DNA of 45,541 nt from Streptomyces sabulosicollis (GTDB lineage: Bacteria; Actinomycetota; Actinomycetes; Streptomycetales; Streptomycetaceae), in assembly GCF_016103465.1 (NCBI RefSeq), contig NZ_JAEEAP010000019.1, positions 1 to 45,541 on the forward strand, given 5' to 3'. Below, in pieces: positions 6,780 through 14,483 of this stretch. A program made the translations under genes and the position numbers. Position 1 is the stretch's first letter; each line of letters begins with the position of its first letter. Under the pieces are notes generated by a model. It saw only the letters and a program-made list of their open reading frames with translations, searched no databases and was not told where the DNA came from.

Positions 6780-8072
6780 ATGGACCTCACGGCCGCAGTC
6801 GATGTGATCCGGGCGCCCTTGGGCGAGATCCTGCCGCGTCTGTCCGCCGCGCTCTCCGGGGCGATCGCGCACCGGGCGGTGGCCGAGCTCTCCGGCAACT
6901 GCCCGCATTCCCCGTTCAAGACCCATGGTGACCCGCCCGGTGACCCCGGATCCGCCATCACCGCCGCCGAGATGGCCGCCCTCGCCCCGGTGGCGGGCGC
7001 CGAGGGAAGCTGGCAGGGCCGGGCGCGGATGGCGGGGGCCGAGGTGCCCGTGCTGGCCCTGTACAGCGATGCCACCGCGCGGGGCGCGCTGCTCGTGCTC
7101 GTACGGACCGAGGAGACCCCCGTCCCGGCCGGGGCTCTGGCGGCCGCCCGCGCCCTGTGGGACCTGGTGACCGCGCACCGCGACCGGATGGCGGCGGAGG
7201 CGGTACCCGGGATACTGGCCCAGTCGCGGGCCGCGGCCGCGGCGCGGGCCACGGCCATCGCCGAGCTCGTCGATGCCCACGGCGCCGCCCTGGCCGCCCT
7301 GCTCGGCGTGTTGCGCGGCCGCGATCTGGACGACCGGACCGCCCGCGCCCGCGCGGTGGACCTCGCCGTCAGCGCCCTGGCCGAGCTGCGCGCCCGGACC
7401 GACCGCGACCGGGCGCTGGTGGAGGAACCGGCCGGGGACGCCTTCGCCCGGCTCGCCGAATCGCTCCGCCCGGAGCTGCGCGGCCTGTCCGTACGGCTGG
7501 ACCTGGGCCCGCCCGGCACCGAGGAGGGCGCGGACCGGCTGCTCCCCGCCGACGTGGCCAATACGGCGCGCGCGGTGGTGCGGGCCGTGGTGCACGCCAT
7601 GCTCGACGAGCAGGGACCGGGCCGGGACGGCGCGCCGCACCCGGTGCGCCGCGTCCACGTCGGCTGGAAGGTCGGCGAGGGCGAGCTGCGCGCCACCGTG
7701 CGGGACGACGGCCCCGGCGTCCTCGGGCGGACCGCCCTGGACGCCCGCCGGGTCGGGGAGCGGCTGGCCGCGCTCGGCGGACGGCTGGACGTGGACGCGG
7801 TCCCGGAGTGGGGCACCACGGTGACGGCCACCGTGCCGCTGGGCCCACCGCGGCCGGCCCGCCAGGATCCGCTGGGCGTCCTGGGGGCGCGCGAGCTGGA
7901 GGTGCTGGAGCGGCTGGCCCGCGGGCGGCGCAACCGGCAGATCGCCCAGGAGCTCCACATCAGCGAGTCGACCGTGAAGTTCCACGTGGCGAACATCCTG
8001 GAGAAGCTCGGTGTCACCTCGCGCGGCGAGGCGGCCGCGCTGGCCCACACCTGGGGGGCCAGCGGCTCCTGA
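6780..8072 (+). CDS. LuxR-type regulator with a sensor-kinase-like ATPase module
   Basis: The 430-residue protein ends in a clear LuxR/GerE helix-turn-helix (about residues 366-415; LTARELEVL-type start as LGARELEVLERLARG, then IAQELHISESTVKFHV). Before it lies a stretch resembling the dimerisation and HATPase parts of NarX/DesK-type histidine kinases: helices around residues 155-220 and a segment GELRATVRDDGPG (near 300) that mimics the G1 box, followed by GERLAALGGRLDV and GTTVTATVPL as in kinase C termini. No receiver domain and no convincing H-box are visible. It may sense a ligand and bind DNA in one polypeptide. I start it at 6780, where the protein begins MDLTAAVDVI, rather than at an upstream in-frame GTG near 6660. 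Confidence 0.85.
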   Translation: MDLTAAVDVIRAPLGEILPRLSAALSGAIAHRAVAELSGNCPHSPFKTHGDPPGDPGSAITAAEMAALAPVAGAEGSWQGRARMAGAEVPVLALYSDATARGALLVLVRTEETPVPAGALAAARALWDLVTAHRDRMAAEAVPGILAQSRAAAAARATAIAELVDAHGAALAALLGVLRGRDLDDRTARARAVDLAVSALAELRARTDRDRALVEEPAGDAFARLAESLRPELRGLSVRLDLGPPGTEEGADRLLPADVANTARAVVRAVVHAMLDEQGPGRDGAPHPVRRVHVGWKVGEGELRATVRDDGPGVLGRTALDARRVGERLAALGGRLDVDAVPEWGTTVTATVPLGPPRPARQDPLGVLGARELEVLERLARGRRNRQIAQELHISESTVKFHVANILEKLGVTSRGEAAALAHTWGASGS

Positions 8073-8166
8073 GCGGCCGCTGACACGGCGTACGCCGGGG
8101 CACGTCGGCGGACAGCCCTGCGCTTCGGGACGTATCGTTGCTGAGGAACGGCGAGCGGAGCGCTTC

Positions 8167-8772
8167 ATGACCACACCGCGGGACCTGCTGATCGTCACCC
8201 TGGACGTGGCGCCCATCCGACCCCTGGAGCGGGGCGACCTGTCGCTGGCCCTCGCGGGAGCCGAGCTGATCGACCTGCTCGGCGCCGAGGCGCTCGCGAT
8301 CGAGGACGAGCGCATCGTGCCGGGACTCTGCCCGCCGACCGGGGACCGCCTGCTGGACGAGGCCGCGGCGTCGCTCGTCCGCCGGCCGCCCCACGAACCG
8401 GTCGGCGAGTGGCTGTGGCGCAGGGGCCGCGGCCTGTCCTCCGTCTATCTGGACGCCCTGGAGGAGGCGGGACAGATCACCCGGCGCCGCCACGGCTGGC
8501 TGCCGCTCCGCGCCGGTCAGGCGGTGCCGGTCGACTCACCCGCCCGCCGCCACGCGACGGACCGCTGGGCCTCGGACGAGCCCGTCCTCGCGTCCCTCGC
8601 GGCGGCCATCGGCGTCCGTGAGGAGCCCGCGGGAGACGCCGCGGGCGAGGTCGGCGACGCGGCCGTGACCGTGCTCGCCGCCGTCAACGACGCCGTGATG
8701 GAGCTGGGGGCCGAGCGGCAGCGGCGGGCCATCGAGGAAGCGGCCTTCGACAACGTCTGGCGTGGTGAATGA
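8167..8772 (+). CDS. GOLPH3/Vps74 (GPP34) family protein
   Basis: The 201-residue protein begins MTTPRDLLIVTLDVAP and shows the helical GPP34 pattern: LSLALAGAELIDLLGAEALAIEDERIVP, then GDRLLDEAAASL, WLWRRGRGLSSVYLDALEEAG and the two-helix C terminus. Eukaryotic GOLPH3/Vps74 binds phosphatidylinositol-4-phosphate and Golgi glycosyltransferases; the role of the many Streptomyces copies is not established. I start it at 8167 (GGAG at 8156-8159) rather than at the longer in-frame start near 8011, which lies inside the LuxR gene. Confidence 0.85.
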   Translation: MTTPRDLLIVTLDVAPIRPLERGDLSLALAGAELIDLLGAEALAIEDERIVPGLCPPTGDRLLDEAAASLVRRPPHEPVGEWLWRRGRGLSSVYLDALEEAGQITRRRHGWLPLRAGQAVPVDSPARRHATDRWASDEPVLASLAAAIGVREEPAGDAAGEVGDAAVTVLAAVNDAVMELGAERQRRAIEEAAFDNVWRGE

Positions 8773-8938
8773 CCACGCGACGGTGTGGGCGGCACCGGGA
8801 GAAGCGGCGGACGCCACCGGGCGTTCCGCGTCGCCGTCGATGATCCCGGACTCCGGCCCCGGGCGGGCCGTGCCGCCGTATCGTGTCGGGTGATCCACCA
8901 CGTCCCAGTGGGCACCACCCCCGCGAACGGAGACGCAC

Positions 8939-10513
8939 ATGGACACGTTAACCGGAGCGTCCGGTCACAGATCCCCCCACGACGCCGAGCCCGTACCGGC
9001 ACCCTTCCCCCAGGCCGTCATCGACGCCTTCCACGCGCGGCCGGAGCTGCCCGCCTTCGAACACCGCTCATGTGTCCTCACACGTGGCGAGGTGCTGGAA
9101 CTGGTCGGCCGGTGTGCCGACGGGCTGCGGGCGGCCGGACTCGGCCCGGGCCGGTCGGTCGCGGTGGCCACCGATGTGACGCCCGAGGGCTTCGCGGTGC
9201 TCATCGCGGCCTACCTGCTGGGCTGCCGGGTGACCGGGCTGCGGCCCGGTATGACCCCGGCCCACCTCGGCTACGTCCTCTCCGACGGAGTCGACGTCCT
9301 GGTGGCCGACGAGACCGGTGCCACCCCCGAACTGCTCGACGCGGCGCACGAGGTGACCGTGGTGCGGCTGGGCCCGGACCTCCTGGACGCCCACCCGAAG
9401 GCCACGGGGCAACTGATCGCCCAGGGCCGTCCCGACGACATCGCCATGGTGACGCTCACCAGCGGCAGCACCGGGCGGCCCAAGGGCTGTACCCAGACCT
9501 ACCGTTCCCTCACCCTCAACTGGTCGTGGCAGCCCGCGCGCTGGACCGAGGGGACCGAGCGGCTCGCGGAGCGCTATGAGCGGTATCTGCTCTTCGGCAC
9601 CCTGACCAGCGCGGTGATCTTCGAGCATCTCGGGGTCTGTCTGATGGGTGGCGGCACCGCCGTCATCCCCGACCCGCCGCTCGCCTTCCCCCAGGTCTTC
9701 GAGCGCCACCGGATCACCGCGTGTCTGATGACCGTTCCCCGGCTGCACCATGTGCTGGACGCGCTGCGCACCGACCGCGTGGACACCAGCAGCCTCCGGG
9801 CGCTGCTCGTGGCCGGATCCCCGCTCGCCCCGCACCGGCTCGAGGAGGCCGCCCGGCGGCTGGGCCCGGTGGTGCACCAGGGGTACGGGCAGACGGAGAC
9901 CGGCATGCTCACCCTGCTCACCCCGGACCATATGGCCCAGTGGCCGGACCGGGTGTACGACTCCGTGGGCCGGGCGTGGTCCGGTGTGGAGCTGGACGTC
10001 CGCGACCCCGAGGGGCGTCCGGTGCCCGCCGGGACCACCGGCGAGATATGGGTGCGCACCGACTCCGCGATGGCGGGTTACTGGAAGGACGAGGAGCAGA
10101 CCCGGGAGGTCCTGCGGGCGGGGTGGGTGCGCACCCGCGACGTCGGGCACCTGGACGACCACGGCTTTCTGCGGCTCACCGGGCGCGCCCGGGACGTGGT
10201 CATCATCAACGCGATCGTGCACTACGCCGGGGCGATCGAACGCGCGCTGGCGGCCCATCCCGATATCGACCAGGCGTATGTGGTGGGCGCGCCCGACGAG
10301 CGCACCGGCGAGGCCGCGCACGCCTTCGTCGTCCCGGCCGAGGGCCGTCAGCCGGACCTCGACGCCGTGCGCGCCCTCGTCGCGGGCGAGTTGGGGGAGG
10401 CGAGCGTCCCCGCCACGGTCACCGTGGTGACCGAGGTGCCGGTGGGGCCGAGCGGCAAACCGGACAAGCGGGCGCTGCTGTCGCGGATCACCGGGCCGCT
10501 GGAGACGGCGTGA
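8939..10513 (+). CDS. Stand-alone AMP-dependent acyl-CoA synthetase/ligase
   Basis: The 524-residue protein belongs to the ANL adenylating superfamily. It carries the phosphate-binding loop LTSGSTGRPKG at about residues 173-183, the adenine site GYGQTETGM, the hinge region GRARDVVIINAIVHYAGAIE, and the catalytic A10 lysine in GPSGKPDKRALL near the C terminus. There is no carrier or condensation domain, so it acts on a free acid, either making a CoA ester or loading a separate carrier protein. GGAGA precedes the ATG at 8939. It is followed by a strong hairpin at 10587-10625 and converges on the antiporter/P450 operon, which may share its pathway. The acid substrate cannot be told. Confidence 0.9.
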   Translation: MDTLTGASGHRSPHDAEPVPAPFPQAVIDAFHARPELPAFEHRSCVLTRGEVLELVGRCADGLRAAGLGPGRSVAVATDVTPEGFAVLIAAYLLGCRVTGLRPGMTPAHLGYVLSDGVDVLVADETGATPELLDAAHEVTVVRLGPDLLDAHPKATGQLIAQGRPDDIAMVTLTSGSTGRPKGCTQTYRSLTLNWSWQPARWTEGTERLAERYERYLLFGTLTSAVIFEHLGVCLMGGGTAVIPDPPLAFPQVFERHRITACLMTVPRLHHVLDALRTDRVDTSSLRALLVAGSPLAPHRLEEAARRLGPVVHQGYGQTETGMLTLLTPDHMAQWPDRVYDSVGRAWSGVELDVRDPEGRPVPAGTTGEIWVRTDSAMAGYWKDEEQTREVLRAGWVRTRDVGHLDDHGFLRLTGRARDVVIINAIVHYAGAIERALAAHPDIDQAYVVGAPDERTGEAAHAFVVPAEGRQPDLDAVRALVAGELGEASVPATVTVVTEVPVGPSGKPDKRALLSRITGPLETA

Positions 10514-10586
10514 CGGCGCGGGGCTGCCGGTCCGGCCGGGGGACGCCGCCCGCGACGAGGCTCGGCCGGCCGTGATCTGACACACC

Positions 10587-10625
10587 GAGACGTCCCGGCA
10601 AGCCGCGGGCATGCCGGGACGTCTC
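10587..10625. terminator. Bidirectional intrinsic terminator
   Basis: Perfect 14-base arms GAGACGTCCCGGCA and TGCCGGGACGTCTC enclose an 11-base loop, placed between the stops of convergent genes at 10513 and 10644. Confidence 0.85.
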
Positions 10626-10643
10626 CCGTGCGAAGGGCGGTGT

Positions 10644-11921
10644 TCAGCTCCCGGCCGGCACCGCCGCCGCGGTGCCGCTCGGCTCCCCGGCCGCCCGGGA
10701 TGTGGAGTCCCGGCGGTCCAGCCAGCTGAGCACCGGAACCGTCATCACCGTGGTCACCAGCGCCACCAGGACCAGCGCGGCGAACAGTTCATCGCCGACG
10801 ATCCCGGCCGACAGCCCGATGTTGAGCGCGATGAGCTGCATCAGCCCGCGCGCGTTCATCAGGGCGCCGACCCGCACCGCCACCGCGCCCGGCTCCCCGC
10901 ACAGCCTGGCGGCCGCCCAGCAACCACCGAACTTGCCGACCGAGGCGAGCACGACGCAGACCGCCCCGAAGGCCATCACGGCCGGGTCGGCGAACACGTC
11001 GAAGCGTGTGTTCAGACCCGAGTACGTGAAGAACATCGGCACGAAGATGACCTGGGTCGCCCCCTGGACGGTCCGCACCACCCGCTCGGACGCCTCGTGG
11101 CGCGGCATGGCCAGCCCGACGCAGAACGCCCCGAAGACGGCGTACAGCTGGATGATGTCGGTGAACCAGGCGCCGCAGAACAGCACCGCGACCGTGAACA
11201 GCAGCCGGGTCTCATCGCTCAGCCCCGGCCTGGTCACGATCCACGCCAGCAGCCGCCGACCCACCAGGAGCAGGACGGCCACGAAGACCAGCGAACCGCC
11301 CAGGGCCTTGACGATCGGCCCCGGCTTCTCCGAGGCCACGCTGAGCACCCCGGCGAGCATGAGCCAGGCGGCCGCGTCATCGGTGGCCCCCGAGGCGAGG
11401 GACAGCGAGCCATGGCGGGTCCCGGACAGCCCCCGCTCGGTGATGATGCGCGCCAGCATCGGGAAGGCGGTGATGGCGAGGGCGACCCCGACGAAGGCCG
11501 CCGTCACCCAGACCGAGACCCCGTCGACGAAGATGGGGACGTGGCCGTGGGACACCAGGGTCAGCCCCACGCCCAGCAGCAGCGGGACCACCACCCCGGC
11601 GGCGGAGACCGTCACCGCGGTTCCCGCCAGCCCCTTGCCGGCGTGGGCCCGGAATTCGTACCCCGCGTGGAACATCAGGGCCACCAGGCCGATCTGCCCG
11701 GCCACATAGAGCACCGGTTTGAGCTCCGGCGGGAAGACCGCGTCCGACGCGTCGGGTGCCACCAGCCCGAAGAGCGACGGGCCGAGCAGCACACCGGCGA
11801 TCATCTCCCCGACCACCGGTGGCTGGCCGAACCGGCCCGCCACCAGCACCACCAGACGGCAGGTCAGCAGGATCACCACGGCGGCGATGAAGAAGGCGGG
11901 GGCGAGCTCGGTGGGAGTCAT
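10644..11921 (-). CDS. Cation/proton antiporter (CPA2, KefB/NhaS-like)
   Basis: The 425-residue protein is strongly hydrophobic with about 12 membrane segments. Family signs are PPVVGEMIAGVLLGPSLFG in helix 2, FVGVALAITAFPMLARI, and the paired aspartates of GATDDAAAW that carry ions in CPA2 exchangers, plus NARGLMQLIALNIGL. The cytosolic TrkA domains of Kef channels are absent. It is the last gene of a four-gene reverse-strand operon, starting 13 bases after the P450 stop with GAGGAGGGTGAG as its ribosome binding site. Its presence in an oxidative operon suggests pH or ion homeostasis linked to the product, or export; this is inference. Confidence 0.92.
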   Translation of the reverse strand: MTPTELAPAFFIAAVVILLTCRLVVLVAGRFGQPPVVGEMIAGVLLGPSLFGLVAPDASDAVFPPELKPVLYVAGQIGLVALMFHAGYEFRAHAGKGLAGTAVTVSAAGVVVPLLLGVGLTLVSHGHVPIFVDGVSVWVTAAFVGVALAITAFPMLARIITERGLSGTRHGSLSLASGATDDAAAWLMLAGVLSVASEKPGPIVKALGGSLVFVAVLLLVGRRLLAWIVTRPGLSDETRLLFTVAVLFCGAWFTDIIQLYAVFGAFCVGLAMPRHEASERVVRTVQGATQVIFVPMFFTYSGLNTRFDVFADPAVMAFGAVCVVLASVGKFGGCWAAARLCGEPGAVAVRVGALMNARGLMQLIALNIGLSAGIVGDELFAALVLVALVTTVMTVPVLSWLDRRDSTSRAAGEPSGTAAAVPAGS

Positions 11922-11934
11922 CGTCTCACCCTCC

Positions 11935-13368
11935 TCATCGGCGTCCGGCGAGGGCGGGTTCGGCGGGGGCACCGGACGCCGTGGCGAAGTAGTTCCGGCA
12001 CAGACCCTGGCGCCGGGCGTCCCATACCATGTAGCCGCCGAGCACCAGCTGGGTGAGGCTGCGCGGGATGGCCGCCCACCGGTCGCCAAGCCGCATTCCG
12101 GCGAGCCTCGCCGCCCGCCTGGCCGGTCTCCGGCCCGTCGGCGTCCGCCGGGTGGGGTGCGGGATCAGCAGACAGGGGCCGCGGCTGGGCAGTGACCGGG
12201 TGTGTTCGGCCGTGGACTCCAGCCGGAAGCGCCGCAGCATCTCCTCGGCCGCGACCCGCATGGTCAGCAGGGCGAAACCACGGGCTGGGCAGGGGCGGTT
12301 GGCGGTCACGCCGAACGGGATGAACGCCGAGGGCCGGGTCTCGGCGGACAGCCAGCGGCCGGGGTCGAACCGCTGTGGGCCGGTGGCTCCCGATCGCTGA
12401 TACTCGGGATAGTTGAACAGCAGGACCGAGCCCGCGGGTATCGGAGGTCTGCCGGCCCGGGGGATCTCCCCGGTGGTGATGCGGTGGGCCACGCCGAACA
12501 GCGGGAAGTGCTGGAGCGTCTCGTTGATGACATGGTCCAGGTAGTCGGCGTCCTCCTCGCCGGAGAGCAGTCGGTCCTGGACGCCCTGATGCGTGGCGAG
12601 TGCCAGCAGCAGATGGGCCATCGCCTCCGACGTCTGCACCACGGCGGTGTTGAAGAACGTGCCCTGGAGGTAGTACGCCTGCTCCCGCCGGCTGAGCAGC
12701 GACGGCAGCGGCACCGGCGGAGGATCGCTCGCCAGCCGTTCGCGCAGATACGCGGTGAGCCGGTTCCGCCGGTCCATATGGCGCAGGCTGGTGCACTTCA
12801 GGGCGCTGACGACGTCGTCGGCGTTGCCGACGATCAGGTCCCGGACATGGCGTGGGCACGGTTCGCGGAAGACCACTTCGTAGTAGACCTCGGCCCACAC
12901 CGGCATCATCAGATCGCGCAGCCGCACCCGGTGCTCCCGGGCGCCGTATCCGCCGGTTCCCTCGTCGAGTTCATCGAGCACCCGCCGGGTGCAGCGGCCG
13001 ACCAGTTCGCTCCACCGCTCCCGGGAGAGCCCGGCGAGGATCTGCCGGGTCGTCCTGGCCACCTCGTCGTACCGGGGGCCGGGTTCCAGATGCTCCTGGT
13101 GGACCTCGGGCCCGGGGGAGAGCCAGTACCAGAAGAGGTCGGACAGGGCGGCGCCGCGGCTGCGGCCGTTCGCGGCCGGATGCCCGTAGACCCGCTTGAA
13201 CTCCTCGACGGGCACCTCACGGCCGGGCGCCGGAATGCCCTCCTCGCCGTTGACCTGCGCGAAGAGGCGCACCCGCAGGTCGATCACCAGCCGGGGCAGC
13301 CAGTACGGCAGGCTGGCCGTCAGCGCCACGGCCGCCGCGCCGGTGGCCGCCCGTCTGTGGCGGCTCAT
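11935..13368 (-). CDS. Membrane-anchored cytochrome P450-like protein with non-canonical motifs
   Basis: This 477-residue protein aligns with the P450 C-terminal half: an I-helix region, the K-helix VINETLQHFP, a PERF-like PQRFDPGRW, and a heme loop with Cys360 in NRPCPARG. Two invariant features are altered. The K-helix ExxR reads Glu283-Thr-Leu-Gln286, and the heme loop FxxGxRxCxG reads GVTANRPCPA, so the usual Phe and Gly are not at -7 and -4. A hydrophobic segment at residues 8-30 predicts an N-terminal membrane anchor, unusual for a bacterial P450. Its ATG overlaps the TGA of the FMN oxidase gene (ATGA), implying coupled translation. It may be an active divergent P450 or work on an unusual reaction such as dehydration or isomerisation. 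Confidence 0.85.
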   Translation of the reverse strand: MSRHRRAATGAAAVALTASLPYWLPRLVIDLRVRLFAQVNGEEGIPAPGREVPVEEFKRVYGHPAANGRSRGAALSDLFWYWLSPGPEVHQEHLEPGPRYDEVARTTRQILAGLSRERWSELVGRCTRRVLDELDEGTGGYGAREHRVRLRDLMMPVWAEVYYEVVFREPCPRHVRDLIVGNADDVVSALKCTSLRHMDRRNRLTAYLRERLASDPPPVPLPSLLSRREQAYYLQGTFFNTAVVQTSEAMAHLLLALATHQGVQDRLLSGEEDADYLDHVINETLQHFPLFGVAHRITTGEIPRAGRPPIPAGSVLLFNYPEYQRSGATGPQRFDPGRWLSAETRPSAFIPFGVTANRPCPARGFALLTMRVAAEEMLRRFRLESTAEHTRSLPSRGPCLLIPHPTRRTPTGRRPARRAARLAGMRLGDRWAAIPRSLTQLVLGGYMVWDARRQGLCRNYFATASGAPAEPALAGRR

Positions 13369-14474
13369 GAGACCGCTCCACCGAGCGGGGTGGCGGAGGG
13401 AGGCCATACCGGGGCGCGCACCAGATCCGGGCTGAGGTCCTGGACACCGGAGGCGCCGCACAGCGCGAGGGCCTGATCGAGCTCCGCCCGCAGCAGCTCC
13501 AGCAGCCGCCGTAGGCCCTTCTCGCCGCCCTCGGCCAGGGCCCACATCACCGGCCGGCCGATGCCCACGGCGGACGCGCCGAGCGCCAGGGCCTTGACCA
13601 CATCGGTGCCCCGCCGCACACCACCGTCGAGGACGATCGGGATCCGTCCGGCCACCGCCGTGTGGATCTCGGGGAGGAGTTCGATCGTGGCGGGCACGGT
13701 GTCCAGCTGACGGCCCCCGTGGTTGGACAGCAGCAGCCCGTCGACGCCGTGGCGCACCGCCAGCCGGGCGTCCTCGGGGTGCAGGGCCCCCTTGAGCAGG
13801 ATCGGCAGCGAGGTGATCCCGCGCAGCCAGTCGATGTGTTTCCAGGAGATCTCCGCCGACATGGCGATCGGCCGCACCCGGCCGCCCTCGCGCGGATCGA
13901 CCATGTGCTCGCAGCGCAGCCCGTCCGGCAGATCGAGGAAGCCGTTGCGCAGGTCGCGCTCGTGCGCGCCGCGCACCGGGGAGTCCACGGTGACCACCAG
14001 CGCGGTGCAGCCGGCGTCGGTGGCCCGCCGGACCAGGGACCGGGTGAACTCCAGATCGGGCTGGAGGTAGAGCTGGAACCACAGGGTCGCCGGGGCGCCG
14101 TCCTCACCGGCGCCGCGGGTGGCCTCCGCGATGTCCTCCACCGCCACCGTGGACGCCATGCTCACGATCATGATCGCGCCGACGGCCGAGGCGGCGCGTG
14201 CGGTGGCCAACTCCCCTTCCTCGACGAGGAGTTTGTGGAAGGCGGTCGGCGAGAGCAGGATCGGCGTCCGGGCACGGCTGCCGAGCACGGTGATGTCCAG
14301 CGTCCGCTCGGTGTTGCCGCGCAGCACCCTGGGCAGCAGCCGCAGCCGCCGGAACGCCTCCTCATTGGCCCGTACGGTGATCTCGTCCCCCGCGCCACCG
14401 GCGATGAAGTCGGCGTGCACGGGGTCGAGTCTCGTCCGGGCGGCGGTCTCGAAGTCCTGGACGGTCATCAGCAT
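13365..14474 (-). CDS. FMN-dependent alpha-hydroxy acid oxidase/dehydrogenase
   Basis: The 369-residue protein matches the glycolate oxidase, lactate oxidase and 4-hydroxymandelate oxidase family. It starts with the DFIAGGAGDEITVRANEEAF helix, then has LWFQLYLQPD and TVDSPVRGAHERDLRNGF, the catalytic stretch SNHGGRQLD (His252, Arg255), and the phosphate-binding DGGVRRGTDV and GRPVMWAL. The reaction is oxidation of an alpha-hydroxy acid to the alpha-keto acid, passing electrons to oxygen. The opening sequence looks closest to 4-hydroxymandelate-oxidase-like enzymes, but the substrate cannot be fixed by reading. It lies nine bases after the flavoprotein gene and overlaps the P450 gene by four. 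An ATG at 14468 is an alternative start. Confidence 0.93.
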   Translation of the reverse strand: MLMTVQDFETAARTRLDPVHADFIAGGAGDEITVRANEEAFRRLRLLPRVLRGNTERTLDITVLGSRARTPILLSPTAFHKLLVEEGELATARAASAVGAIMIVSMASTVAVEDIAEATRGAGEDGAPATLWFQLYLQPDLEFTRSLVRRATDAGCTALVVTVDSPVRGAHERDLRNGFLDLPDGLRCEHMVDPREGGRVRPIAMSAEISWKHIDWLRGITSLPILLKGALHPEDARLAVRHGVDGLLLSNHGGRQLDTVPATIELLPEIHTAVAGRIPIVLDGGVRRGTDVVKALALGASAVGIGRPVMWALAEGGEKGLRRLLELLRAELDQALALCGASGVQDLSPDLVRAPVWPPSATPLGGAVS

Positions 14475-14483
14475 GGCGCGGTG

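Noticed and set aside
5717-8086. 789-residue fusion reading through the quinone oxidoreductase
   Set aside because: Only the last 302 residues are a known fold; the rest is Ser/Arg-rich antisense of the LuxR gene.
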